From Apostichopus japonicus (lineage: Eukaryota; Echinodermata; Holothuroidea; Aspidochirotida; Stichopodidae), in contig NC_092569.1 in assembly GCF_037975245.1 (NCBI RefSeq), positions 32,316,668 to 32,380,667 of the forward strand: a stretch of 64,000 nt of DNA, in the 5' to 3' direction. Positions 11,611 through 24,700 of the stretch are shown here, piece after piece; position 1 is the first letter of the stretch; every line of letters starts with the position of its first letter. The notes under the pieces are model-generated. The model ran no database searches, was not told the origin of the DNA, and saw nothing but the letters and a program-made list of their open reading frames with translations. The position numbers were made by a program, and so were the translations under genes.

Positions 11611-14300
11611 TAGAGTTTTCGTTCAAATGTATCCTTTTTGCGATTGTAAGAGAAACCTGTGAAGTAAGTAAACATAATACTTTGTTTGATAACTAAGAGT
11701 TTCACACATAAGTACTCTCCTTATTCTCTTCAAATTTTCTCAAAATGGAGAATACACCATTATTCCTCTTGAAGTTTGAACGTTCCTTTTGAAAATGCAA
11801 CGACTAGGTTAAGTTGTCAACATTTCCGAACCAGAGTCTTTTCCAGCACTGCCATTTGCCTTCAACTTTTTTCTTTTCGCCACAACACCACTACATGAGC
11901 CAAGCGCTAACTGTCGTTTTTTTTTATAAATATGTGGAAAGGTGGGCGTTGTATCATTACTAGAAATGACTAATAACTTCCAAGGTACTGTCATCATATG
12001 CTTAATATTATCCTTCACTGTTGGTTGAAAGCCTAATCTCAATACCTTGTCCCTAACTCCAAATATAGTTCATTAAAATGTTATCTATTTTGTGGTGTGC
12101 ATGTGATGTCACAAAGGCAGTTACTTTTCAACTTTTATTTATAGGCTATTATAAACTTTATGTTGATTCATCCTTCAAACTTGATACATGTGAATTATTT
12201 CCTCCAAGCATAAATGATTAAAATATTATATTTAAAAAAAGCTATTCAACTTCAATGCGCTGATGAAATCACTCTCTCTCTCTCTCTCTGTTATAACCAG
12301 ATGCATTTACAAAATATAGATATAGAGATAGATAGAGATGAAATAGATTAGGGGAATATACTCCTTTTAGTTCGAACATTATTAGTTTCTGAAGCAAACA
12401 TGATGATTTCCCTGTCACATGTTTTGTTCCAGTAAAGACGATTTGTATTTATGATGTTAATTTCGCCCCATTCCAATCTTGCCTGCTAAAATATTCTCTA
12501 TTTTCGATGGATTTGAATCTCACAAAACACCATTATTTACTAGCTTATATAAACAAAGAGGAGCATACTACAAAAAGAACGTAAACAATGTGAATTGTAC
12601 TATTATATTAAATAACATTAAGCTTCAATTTTATTTATTGACACCATCTTTATGAAATATGACGGAGCAAATCATAAGTAGGTATGAAATAAATATTATA
12701 TAAGATAAAGAGATGAATTGATTTATAAACAGAGTGATAGATTATAAAACTTGCTTTGTCCGACTTGTTGGTGTTATCAGTTTATTATAATATTCATCTC
12801 AGCTGATAAGCATACTGGAATCAACAATTTACGAAGAGTGATATTTGGATTAATCACCTTCGAAAAAAGCATTGGTGTCTTTCTTGTTCTTATACCATAT
12901 AATGCTATTAATTATAAATATATTATAAATAGCCGTACTCATCTTTTATGTGTATTTATTCTTTCGTTCTATTTCTTGGAGTTAATCCATAATTTAAGTT
13001 ATGTTATTGTTTTTCTTTACTCCTATGTCATCTTTCATCTCTTGGTTTTCTTCTTCGCGACCAACATAAATATGAAGTTTTTTTTCAGTTTTCGAGTATT
13101 CAGTCCATCAATTAGACAGTCTATCAATTCCTTGAGTAACTACGTAGATCTGACCAGAGGGGAGGGTTGGGAGAGCTACAGCCCTGAATAAATTTTGAAT
13201 AGAGAATAATGTTTCCTTAATGTAATAATATACTTCAGGAAAACCAAAGGCTTCACAAAGAGGTTCCCGTTACATAAAGATCTTCAGGATCGGACCTGGT
13301 TTTCTGCGACAGGTATACATGTGTCTCACTAAGTAAATGTAATAGCGTAATCTTAGTTCCATGTTTAACATTTGGACTGTATCGGTTACGAAGATGTTAA
13401 TATAAACACTCGACAAACTCTTTCGATATTTTCTATTTCCGCGATCGCCATCCGCTTCTGCATCAGTTGGAACGCGACAATACTATTTTATTTCTAGCGC
13501 TAACTGATCTATACATGTCAAGTTCGATATGTGATAACTGTTGATCAATATATCAATATTAAAAACATCTACACAATGACAATGCAGACATACTTGAAAA
13601 TGATAGTATAATATTTTCATTGGAGTTCTGAACACCTTTAAATTCATTTTTTCCCTTTTATTTAGAGTATAATTGAATAAACAGCATGGTCAAAAGAGTA
13701 ACTGATAATTATTGTTTGTCAATAGAGAATGCGTTACTTTGTCTGTAATCACGGACGAATCCAGAATTTAAACAGCTATGCGGGTGACCCTTGGTTGGAA
13801 AAGAATTAAAAACATAAATTTGATTTATGCAATTCTGTTCTTAATTCTCTGCATTTAGAGACATTTGTAGTAATGCTACAACTAAGGTTTAACTTAGATA
13901 TATACGCACGGTTGTGCTATAATATTCACTTTTTTGTGTATAATATTCACTCCATGTGCTGTGTTGAAAAGAGGTGCACACTCCCCCCCCCCCCTTCCTC
14001 CGGATAAGTGGATGTTGGATTACGGCTAGTACGGACAACGTAGATCCCTTTGATCTTTGACCCGTAAAGACAGACCGTCATTCAGCTAGGTTGGACGAGA
14101 GGCATGTAAAAGTGCAAACATGTTTTTTTAATTTATATGTCAGCATAGATCTGCTAGATTTAATATCAAAACGTAAATATAATAAAGAAAATAGAGGCAC
14201 GGGGAATTAAAATCACAGACAGACATTTGTATTCACTACAACTTTTATAGTTTCTGAGATCCTTGAATCTTAATGTGTATTATTATTATTTTCTCATTGC
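11611..14300. other. Intergenic region, no supported gene
   Basis: This stretch breaks the similarity to the C-D spacer and has no counterpart elsewhere in the window. It contains a short (CT)n run at 12270-12290. The longest open frame (12751-13191, 146 codons) is AT-rich and low in complexity, with no domain I recognise. I see nothing else in it. Confidence 0.5.
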
Positions 14301-14459
14301 GCCATATAGTGCGATTAATATCTTGTAGTTCCTTTGCCAGTTGTGTCATATACAGATATGCCAGTTAACATATCAACAGTTGCCATGGTAGTTTTCCTTA
14401 CCTCGGGGTGGGGGGCACCAATGTGCGGGGTACCACCGGGTGATCGGAAGTCTAAGACT

Positions 14460-15165
<706 letters not shown>

Positions 15166-15475
15166 TACTCTCTTAAAATGAGAGACTGAAATTTCAGTCT
15201 AATCGACTGAAATTTCAGTCTAATGATGGATGGGATAAGGGATCAGACTACTTAGACTGAATTCCAGTCTGAAATGTAAAGACTGAAGGTCAGTCTTAAT
15301 TAGACTAAATACTCTTCAGTCTAATAGACTGAAAATCAAACCACTTTAGACTGAACAGTCAGCAGTTTAGACTGATTTATTGCAGCACCAGTCTTAATAA
15401 GATTGAATACTTTCAGTCTATTAGACTGATATCAGACTGAACAGTCGGTCCTTTCGACTGAATTATTACACATCA
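15166..15475. mobile_element. Transposon end with clustered TTCAGTCT/AGACTGAA repeats
   Basis: About 300 bp filled with more than a dozen copies of an 8-bp motif in both orientations (AGACTGAA and TTCAGTCT). It opens with ACTCTCTTAAAATGAGAGAC next to a TATA flank. The architecture parallels the end of the 43312 element, which opens CACTCTAAAAACAAAAGAGT and has clustered TTCACTCT repeats. I did not find a matching opposite end, so this copy may be truncated or rearranged. Confidence 0.55.
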
Positions 15476-17350
15476 CAGCTATACTGTCAATTTTATAAAC
15501 TGCAAATTCTGGATTGAACAAGCTTTTCTATAGATCCTCCGTGTTGGCTAAGTGCTGGAATTCTTCAATAAAGATGCAGTTAAGGTCATCAAGACAACAT
15601 TCAATGATCTGTTAATGCAGGGGAATTAACTGAAAGGTACTACTTCATGGAGTGACTTCGCCTTCACATCCAATCATGTTAGGCTATAAAGACCAGAAAA
15701 TCATTGTGACAGTCACACACAAAGTACATTAAAAATGGTATTCCATCAAGAAATATAATTGTCAATATCCACCGAACAGTAATTTTATTCCCACTAACCC
15801 ACTTATATATTCTTATATAACTTTTGTTATCATATTAAAAAAAGAACAGAAATCAAAACTACAATATTCTGAGGGATGTTCAACAAAACATGTTATCTTT
15901 GCAACAAACGTTCAAATTATAAAGATACTTTACATAACAGTGACATATTTTCAGTTCAATATTAATCTGTCAAATTTCTGCTTGAATTGGGCCATCTAAA
16001 ATGAAAGGATTAGGTGAGCTGAGAACAGATCAGTGGTGTCGCCAATGGGTGGCCTGGGGAACCCCTCCCCCGAGAAGGAATTCACAAATAGACATATCAC
16101 CAACCAAGATTCAAATGTCTGGCAACACCACTGTAACAGAAAGCACTTTAAATTCTTTGTATGTCACCACCAGGTGGTAATACACTGGAATTCATTGACA
16201 ACACAGCTGTAAATTGAGTCGTTATATACCCAGCTGATCCCATCTCCCGAACTCACTGAACTTTAAATTTTCCACGGTAAAGGATATAGTAACTATACGA
16301 TCCTGCCTTTACAAAAGGGATATGATGGAAACACGACGATAGTACAATGGATCTGGTACATTGCCTTTTTTCCAGTTGTGAATCATTAATGTATAGTAGC
16401 AACAATTTTCTTAGAATGATTTCAAAATGGGGAAAACATATGACAAATTTTCAGCAGGTTATTTATAAAATATTAGGAATGGTCAAACTATATATCAGTG
16501 CGGTGAACATTTAATACTTTGTGTTTCAATGATATAGATTGCTGAAAGTCATTATCCAGCACACACAAAACAAAATGTTACAAGCAAGCAGTTGACAGAA
16601 TGGCACAAACTTCATAATGGCTATTAGATAAACATGAACTATTATATACTGCATTCACGATTTCATGATATGGCATTCATATAAAGCAAATTTGTATGCA
16701 AAAACAGTACATGTGACTATTATACCACCCTCAATTATTTCTTAACTTTCTGATAGTAATCATATATAGTGATTTTGATTGGGATTTCAATCAAATTTTA
16801 AAGTTTTATAAATTATCTCACGTGAATCCTTTAATGTCCGCCTCTAGCTGAAAAAGAAATGTCACTCGAGAGTCGACTAAAAAATTGAAAACAGTTTTGA
16901 CTCATTACATCACTAAAATTTTTAAAAAATGGGGGGGGGGGAATAATGAGGAAAGGATATTCTCAAATGAAATTTTCTACCGTTACTGACTTTATAATAA
17001 TCAGGTTACTTGCTTTTCATAAAACAAATTATGGAATATTGTGCACAATAAATAATATTAGCTTAATTAATTGCTTAATTAAATAAACCTTCAACATAGT
17101 GAGTGCAGTGAAATGTAGGAACATTAAAGTAAACATTAAAATAACATGCTCGAAAAATCATACAACAAAGTTTTTTTTGGCAACTAGGTGTTTGTTTAAT
17201 TACATTCATAATTAGATCAGTATCATTAAAAAACATTTTTAAAAACCAAAAATCAATTAAATATGTATTTCTGGAGCCCTCCCTATTCATATAAAACTGT
17301 TTGTAAACTCCAGGTAATCAATTTAACGTTTTAGGGTATGTGTTAGTTAC
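15476..17350. other. Gene-free region, possibly interior of the transposon that starts at 15166
   Basis: No exon, RNA gene or long frame can be supported. It contains a G tract at about 16931-16940. If 15166 is a transposon end, this is its non-coding interior. Confidence 0.4.
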
Positions 17351-17627
17351 TCTTTAAAGGCATTGAAGACTTGTCCCAAACAGCATGCAGCCATCTGAAA
17401 AAGTTAACTTTCTGTTGCTTGCTAGTGATGTTTGTTCGTGTCGCTAAAAAAGACAGACAGTAATGAAACGTGATACCTTGATATCTTTAGCTGGACCTGA
17501 GATGTTCATCGCTGTATCGTTTATACACTGTGCTGTGGGTATTGACCGCAGCTGTATGTACTGACTGTACACTAGTGTCTAATTACCGACGGTAGCAAGC
17601 TGTGTTTGTATTTTCTGGGATCGATTG
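17351..17627 (+). repeat. Dispersed repeat, copy 2 (inverted relative to 897-1162)
   Basis: It matches 897-1162 in reverse complement over its full length. Both share a block with GTATTGACCG and a CTAATTACCGACGGTAGCAAGC block. No coding frame is present. Confidence 0.7.
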
Positions 17628-17942
17628 CAGTGTCTAACACTTCTGTTACACCTCATTCGAAACTAGGTCAGATTACCGGCATTAGACGTTCTTTTTGCGC
17701 GACTCTTCACACACTTTTAAACCTACTCCATGCTGACACACGTGGTTCCGGACTACAGAGCAATAAAAAAGTAACATTCACTCCTTGAAGTAACTCCATG
17801 CTGGCTGCCCTTATAGATGTGGCAAGGATACGGACGAGAGACTTCACTTCTGTTGGTTGCAAAATTCCATACACCATGGAAGCATGGAACTCACAAAACT
17901 AGTGTTGTAGAGGGGGAGCATAGTCTATATTAAATGTATGTT

Positions 17943-18115
17943 CTACGCCTCTGTCCCTGTTGGAATGGCCAGTTTTTCTGCCACAATGAAGAATTGTTTG
18001 GGGTTCAAGTCTGGTCCGAGAGAGAGGATGAAAGGCTGCCAATATTGTCCTTGTCTGCCCTGTGCTGCGCTCTCAATATCTGTGCCCTCCTGTTTGGTGA
18101 AGAAAAAAATAAATG
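17943..18115 (-). CDS. Terminal-exon-like fragment with a QPF..GPD..P.QFF module
   Basis: On the minus strand a good acceptor (a T-rich tract then CACCAAACAG) precedes an open stretch of about 50 codons ending in TAG. It reads YWQPFILSLGPDLNPKQFFI and then VAEKLAIPTGTEA. The same module (TQPFLLGQGPDRRPTQFFFI) occurs in the putative last exon at 45209-45397 inside the other transposon. This suggests a gene carried by a related element whose end is at 15166. Upstream exons were not found. I do not know a function, and it could be a decayed fragment. Confidence 0.4.
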
Positions 18116-18712
18116 TGATAAAGGACAAGCAATATGGTATAAATCAAAACATTCTTAAAAAAAGATATGTTGAGAGGTAAAGAGACTAGACTAGAATAAT
18201 ATTTAGGAGAGAATGGAGAAACAAGAACATGACTGGCATTGTACAAAGGAGATATATCAATTCACGATAGGCAGCAATATGTCATCCATGGCGGGTGAGA
18301 TGTGTTATGTGAAGGTGGATTCAAATTCAACCTAACATTTATGGGTTATCATGTTGATTTTGGCAGGTACATGGTTACCAAGCAAGGTTTGTTGTTAGTT
18401 GTTTTCAGAAATTTCTCTTTTTAAGGATAAATTGTTCATGACATCTCCTGATTCCATTACATCAGCATAGAAAACCAGTGCACAAGGAATATGATTTACA
18501 TTTTAGCCTACTGATTTCACTAATATGTCTATCTGCTTGTAAAACAAACTGATTTCATAAGATTAGTGAATGGTAATATTACTGTAAAATCTTATAATAA
18601 AGACTGATGGCCCACTATATGTTTAATAAAATGACAAAAGCATACCAATTCTTTTCCAGTTTCTACATGATTTAAATACAATGGTAATGGTTTAACAGAA
18701 TCGTGTTAGCAA

Positions 18713-19436
18713 CATGCTGTAATGGCTGTAGCAGTCACTACATTTTTTTCAAATAATTAAGGGTGCTTACAATCTATGCATAATAGTACAGTGTTTTGCA
18801 ATTTCTTGAGCATTATTATGTTCAAGTATTTGTTATGAGGTTAACCAAGCCTAGATTCATTTGGGACGATCGAGTACATATTGCAGTCCTGACAAGCGTG
18901 CTTATTCGCCCGACGATTGGGTTCATATGCAGGACTGGCGGGCTAATTTGCCCGACGATCTGGTACCGTGATAGCTTCATGCTGTAATGGCTGTAGCAGT
19001 CACTACATTTTTCAAATAATTAAGGGCGCTTACAATCTATGCATAATAGTACAGTGTTTTGCAATTTCTTGAGCATTATTATGTTCAAGTATTTGTTATG
19101 AGGTTAACCAAGCCTAGATTCATTTGGGACGATCGAGTACATATTGCAGTCCTGACAAGCGTGCTTATTCGCCCGACGATTGGGTTCATATGCAGGACTG
19201 GCAGGCTAATTTGCCCGACGATCTGGTACCGTGATAGCTTCATGCTGTAATGGCTGTAGCAGTCACTACATTTTTCAAATAATTAAGGGCGCTTACAATC
19301 TATGCATAATAGTACTTTGTTTTGCAATTTCTTGAGCATTATTTTGTCCAAGTATTTGTTATGAGGTTAACTTAGCCTAGGCTAGATTCATTTTGGGACG
19401 ATCGAGTACATATTGCAGGACAAGCGTGCTTATTCG
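18713..19436. repeat. Tandem repeat, 263-265-bp unit, about 2.7 copies
   Basis: Units start with CATGCTGTAATGGCTGTAGC at 18713, 18978 and 19241. The first two are almost identical, including an identical open frame over each. The third runs into a shorter 42-bp repeat. Confidence 0.92.
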
Positions 19437-19585
19437 CCCGACGATCGGGTACATATGCAGGACAGGCGGGCTGATTTGCCCGACGATCGGGTACATATGC
19501 AGGACAGGAGGGCTGATTTGTCCGACGATCGGGTACATATGCAGGACCGGCGTGCTTATTCGCCCGACGATCGTGTTAATAGGCC
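19395..19585. repeat. 42-bp minisatellite with CGATCG cores
   Basis: About four units of CCCGACGATCGGGTACATAT plus a GGACAGGCGGGCTGAT-like part. The 42-bp period is a multiple of three, so several frames stay open on both strands; these are not genes. Diverged units also form part of the 263-bp repeats to the left. It is much more GC-rich than its surroundings and abuts the broken exon 1 at 19594. Confidence 0.9.
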
Positions 19586-19593
19586 CCACCAAT

Positions 19594-19662
19594 TGATTCC
19601 GTGAAATCCAACCGTTGCAGGCAAACACCAAAGACGCACAAACACAATAACGTCAACTTCAT
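19594..19662 (-). pseudogene. Orphan exon 1 (signal peptide) of a fibrinogen-like gene, donor lost
   Basis: It matches exon 1 of genes A-C from the ATG at 19662 to within 12 coding bases of the usual exon end. There the sequence switches into minisatellite-derived DNA, so the GTAAGT donor is missing. Its upstream flank (19663-25860) matches the spacer between genes C and D. By synteny this may be the original first exon of gene A, replaced by the copy at 10743-10823. No exons 2-5 belong to it. Confidence 0.85.
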
Positions 19663-20644
19663 TTTTTAAGGTGTGAAGCGATGAACTTTATAGAATGAAG
19701 TGATCTGGAGAGAGTCTATCAGCAGAATGAAGAAATCTCAACTAAACAAGTTACATCTTACGAATCAAGGAAACAGTTGACAAGACTAAGGAGACCTTGA
19801 ATTATCTCATATCATTATACTGAATATTCATAAGCTTCAACTGGTATGAAGATAAACATATGGATTTGAAGAAAAAAATGGTACGGATCATAATGGAAGT
19901 GTTATAATGTGTTGCATTTATATTCAATTGTCATTATTCCACAATACCGACTATAAGCGTGTATTGTTTTGATTTTTGTACAAAATGGGGAACTTGATGT
20001 GGTGGTTGGTGTAAGAACCGTAGATAGGATGTTGAAAGATAGATACTACTTTACATGTACTCATGAATTATGCATGATATCCACATCAAGCAGGATTGGG
20101 ACAAGTTAAAGTTGTACGCATACACGGAAGAGAAGAATTGATCTCTATATGTGAGTAGTGAAAAGAAACCTTAGAAATCAGACAGCATTAAAAGAGTGCT
20201 ACATGAGATCGTTATACCCGTGATAAAATCAATATGAATACTAGGGAATAAGCTAAGGTATCATTTTCTTCGAAGTAATGCTGTATCTTGACCGAATGCT
20301 ATTTTTGGATGGCAAAATTTGTTACTTTCTTTCATTACGATAATAATAGTAGATGTTTGTTTGTAATAACTAACTATACCATGTTTGGGTTACATACTGC
20401 AGTATTTGATGTGAGTGAAACAATAATTTGGTTTGTTTTCTACATAAAAATACAGACTTTGTATGCCATCATCGCGGTTGTCATTTTGTTATTCTCTCAT
20501 CTTGTTTTCTGATCTCTGGAAAATGAAGACTTCTTTTCTGAGATAACATGTTATAGCGACATACATTTAACACATTAAAAGTATTGATGATTTTTTATTT
20601 TTATAATTTTTATTGCTGTAAATATTGGAACTGGAGTAATACGA

Positions 20645-20780
20645 GTCACCATGCAGTCTGAATCTTAACGTGATAATATGATTCATCATGTTATCCGGTA
20701 TGAATCCTAACAAGATGATAGGAGTACTCATGTTATTCCGTAAGAATCCTATCGTGATATCAGTCCTCGGGATCTATAAC
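20645..20780. repeat. 42-bp minisatellite upstream of the orphan exon 1
   Basis: About three diverged units of ATGAATCCTAACGTGATGAT followed by a TCCTCATGTTATCCGGT-like half. The same array occurs at 34905-35040 and, with four units, at 54485-54665. Each is about 0.9-1.1 kb upstream of an exon 1. Confidence 0.85.
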
Positions 20781-21837
20781 TTCTGAATGTTTTCAGCTAA
20801 GGTAGTTTCGATTTACAATAACAAAAGATCTCGGTTTTTAAGTATTACCGGTACTCAAATGTCGAATTGTGAAATTTGGTAAGGAAGAATGCTAAATTAA
20901 TTACGCCATCATATCAATTATAAAGGCCCATGCTAGAGTACAACTACACTACACAAACTGCACTCACTCTCGGCTACTATGTTTCAATTTAAAACAACGT
21001 AATTTAGCTTATGTTCTTCTTAAGAAATATTGCAATAACATGAATGTTTTTTTGAATTTGTTAACAACTATTAATGATTGCTTGGAGAATTATTAATGGA
21101 TAATGTACTATAAACTAATGACCATGATCGTATATGTTTATAATTCGTATTCCGGCAGAAAGAGTCTCAAAGGGTGTTAATGCATAAAAGAAAAGATGGA
21201 CTAGCTTTCGTATGGTATTTTGAATGATCATATTTTTATTTTCTACAAATAATATGGACAATGAAGCTGAATGGTGCAAATAAGTAAATAACGAAGGGTA
21301 CAGTTAACTTAAGGCGCCAGATAGAAAGAAATAACTAATCTATTAAGACTGTGTCTGAAATCGATGAACTCAACGGTGCAGTAGAGCTGGGCCTTTGCGT
21401 TGCTCCGCAATAGAGATTGCTTCATCGAAAGGCACGGCGGGGAATTAATAAATAATTAAAAGTCCATCCAAGGACATTTCTAGTTGTTATATTGGGGTCC
21501 ACTTCAATTCATTGGTTGGATGTCATATATGGTATGGAAAAAGGAAAGTCCATTCCGGAGTAGAAGTGATGAGATAATTAGATGAAAAGAAAGTCACTAA
21601 AGACTTGAAGATCCTTCAGTCGAAACTGAACGGACTCACAACGTAGTGACGATAGGAATATAATGGGTAACGCATTATATCTGTAATTTAGTACTGTAAT
21701 TTAAAAGTGTAGGCTATTAATTATATAGGCTAACCTAGCATGGTGGTAACATCATTTGCGTACTTAATGTTCTATATTTATGTATTTCTCCCGTTTTGAA
21801 AGTTTAAAAGAAAGTAGGCATTGCGTATAGCTCCCTA

Positions 21838-22195
21838 CCCTAGGCTAGGCCTGTATCGAAAAACTGCAAATTCTAACCTTGAAAGTTGGAATGCATTCAT
21901 GCCTAGGCTATATCGAAAACCTGCAAATACTAACCTTGAAAAGTAGATTCGTAGATTCAGAGCTTTCATCCAAGTAGACAATATAAAAACTTGCTAGTCC
22001 AAAGTCGAATTGATTCAGGCCTAGCATAGGCTCGCCAATACCGAAAACCTGCAAATAGGCATATTACTACCTTGAAAGAATGGATTCATAACTGCCAATT
22101 CTAACCTTGATTAGTTGAAATTGAATGGATTCAGGCCTAGGCAATATCGAAAAATTGCAAATACTAGCATTGAAAGTTGAATGGAATTCATAATG
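21838..22195. repeat. Imperfect tandem repeats, 70-90 bp units
   Basis: Four or five diverged units share ATATCGAAAACCTGCAAATA and CTAACCTTGAAAGT. The second copy of the field is at about 55735-56090 in the duplicated spacer. Confidence 0.7.
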
Positions 22196-22458
22196 ATGGC
22201 AAATAAGTTGGAGCCGTCACCCAGTATATATTAGTTCAAAATTGGTCAAGCAAGTGTGATGCTACGGTGAATAGGAATTATTTCATTTAAGTTTAAACGG
22301 TGACGCACTAACGACAGTGTCGTAAGGGCGGGTTAGCCCATGGATGTGTATACGACTATACGGTACGTTCACAAACCTACACAATAGCAGCACTAGAGTC
22401 CATGGTGGGTGTACAATAAAACCATGCACGATTAGGATACGCCTAAGCTGTATCTGTG

Positions 22459-22722
22459 AATAAGCGAGTTCACCATTTAGAGCATAACGGTGCAATGTGG
22501 CAAAGGTCAAAGGGTCAGCTATACCAAACAACGCTCCGCGTTTATTTTTGATTGTTTCGTAACAAACACGACATATGCGTACACTGTGACGTAGTTTTAG
22601 AAATCGATTGTGGAGTTGTGTATTGTAACAATATGTTACTATGGGCGCTCACTGTATGATACAGCTGACCTTTGACATTTTCCCACAATGCATCAATGTC
22701 TCTAACGGTGAACTCGCTTATT
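22459..22722. mobile_element. Small inverted-repeat (MITE-like) element
   Basis: The left arm (22459-22520, TAAGCGAGTTCACC... to ...GGTCAGCT) matches the reverse complement of 22671-22722 over about 55-60 bp with few mismatches, around a loop of about 150 bp. There is no coding capacity. The duplicated copy is at about 56356-56618. Confidence 0.65.
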
Positions 22723-22977
22723 ACGTCACACTGGCGGCCAGTTCTAATTCGAGTTAACGGGCTCCATTGACAAGTTTAAGCAAAATTTGTCTTTCCTCGC
22801 CAAGTTTATTTCTAAAAAATGATCATAAATATTGTCCATGCTGAAGGATGTGCTACGCACAGTGTTGTAAGAAAAAGTTATTTATAAAGGTGGATAAGAA
22901 TCGTACAACAACAGGCCACTATGTGGCTTGTAAAGATTTTTAGTATGTGTTCACAGAACAGTGACTCTTTGTGGAGG

Positions 22978-23545
22978 AAGCTGGTCATTTCGGCCAACTG
23001 TCATTTCAGCCAACTGCCATATCCCCCAATGTGAGTCCATTTTCGCCCAATTAGTTGGTCATTTTGCCCAATCGTCTGGACGTTTCGCCCAACATTCCTG
23101 GATGTTTAGCCCAAATTAGCAGTTCTTAGGTGGATGGGATAGCTCAATGGCAACATAATAATTAATATACGTTACATATTAAATTTCCAACCCCAGGAAT
23201 TATTATTAGTATTTATGTAACACGGCCAACCTTTAACTATTTTATTAATCAAACCACCCAAAATATTTTTTATAAGCACTTAAATTAATAAAGGATCCAG
23301 ACTTCCTGCCTTTAATTATTGGTGAAGCCCCAAATTGAATTTCCAAAACTCACCAGAAGAATTTTGGTGGTAAAACTAATTTGATATTAGTGCTAGGCCT
23401 AAGATTAAGAAACGTTTCTGGTCGGAAGAAACGTCCAGGGGTGTTGGGCAAAACGTTCAAGCAGGTTTGGCGAAAGATCCAGACAGGTTGGGCGATGTGT
23501 TACAAGTTGGGTGAAATAACAGTTGGGTAAAACATCTCGAAAGCG
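22978..23545. mobile_element. MITE-like element with repeated CGCCCAAC ends
   Basis: The left end has several TTTCGCCCAAC / TTTTGCCCAA variants. The right end has the complementary TTGGGCGA / TTGGGCAAAACGT variants, giving multi-copy subterminal inverted repeats with no gene inside. The duplicated copy (about 56876-57345) has lost about 100 bp of the left end. Confidence 0.65.
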
Positions 23546-23769
23546 TTGTGGAGGTTTCAAAACCGTAACAGACAGTCATGGCATACCATGACAATACCAA
23601 TAACGCAGTATCAGTATCACCCCCGGACGTCTTGTGGTGTAGCGTAAAGTGACATATTTGCCGATGAAGGGCAATATTACTACTTAAATTTCTGGCCTGT
23701 TCGTGCTCCACCTCGAGAAAAAGCTAAATTTAGACAGCATAGGTTAATACCAAGGACGATGGCTGGGCC

Positions 23770-24700
23770 AATTTAAGGTCTTATTCGGGTAACGAGGCTG
23801 ACCGTGCCATGAAAGAGCTCGTCAAGCTTTTCAAGGATTATGGCCTGAAAATCACGGTCCAGACGAACTTAAAATCTGCAACCTTTCTAGATGTCGTCCT
23901 AGACCTTAAGTCAGGCGCCTGCAAGCCCTACAGAAAACCAAACGACAAGCCAGTCTACATCAACCGCCATTCTAACCATCCTCCACCTACCACAAAGGGC
24001 CATCGGCAAAAGAATCTCTATACTCTCTCATCAAGCCATGACATTGTTTAAGAAGGAGCACCCGTCTATAACGCAGCCCTCTGGTAAGCTGGATACAAAG
24101 AGGAAGCTGAATACACACCTAAAAGGAGCAACCATACCCAGACAAGAGCCAGGGAAATAACATGGTTCACCCCACCATACAGTAAAAGCGTTTAAATCAA
24201 GGTGGGTGCGCAGTTTCTGAAACTCGTAAGAAAACATTTCCTAGTGACCATGCGTTACACAAGATATTTAATAACATCAAAATTGGCTTCAGCTGTATGA
24301 GGAATGTGCGGCAAATAATAAAAGCCCGCAAGAACAAGATCATATCGAAAGCAAACCAAGAGACCAGAGAAATAACTTGCAATTTCAGAAAAAAAAGAGC
24401 GACCGCCTGCTTTGCGGGAATGTCTCGCCAGCGATATAATCTACAAAGCAAAGGTTACTAATAGGCAAGACACAGCCGTATATCTGTCTGGCTAGTGGAA
24501 GCTTTAAGGCAATGTACAACAACCACACAAATCGTTACGCAACGAGCGTTACCAAGGAGAAACTGATCTCTCAAAACATATTTGAGACTTTAAAAGAAAT
24601 TAAATTGGTCACTAAATTCCTTGGGAAATTTAAAAGCGCTCTAAAACACATCAACGCAATCACTACAACGCAATCAACACGCATAGCGAATTTGTATCCC
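23770..24700 (+). pseudogene. Decayed Penelope-like RT/GIY-YIG element, copy 1
   Basis: Read across frameshifts and stops on the plus strand, pieces match the conserved order of Penelope-like proteins. These are FKDYGLKIT, FLDVVLDL, YRKPNDKPVYIN..SNHPP, a later basic CNCRKK-like region and a terminal ASGSFKAMYNNH segment. The longest surviving frame is 23809-24051. The lineage differs from the intact element at 7072-9326. Confidence 0.75.

Noticed and set aside
12751-13191. 146-codon plus-strand frame
   Set aside because: AT-rich, Phe/Ile/Tyr-biased, with no domain, no splice context and no second copy.
18796-19631. Repeated 63-84-codon frames (DRVHMQDRRADLP-like)
   Set aside because: Frames stay open only because the minisatellite unit (42 bp) is a multiple of three.
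22283-22531. 82-codon minus-strand frame and the 69-codon frame at 56238-56447
   Set aside because: They overlap the inverted-repeat element, are not conserved between the two duplicates and have no recognisable domain.
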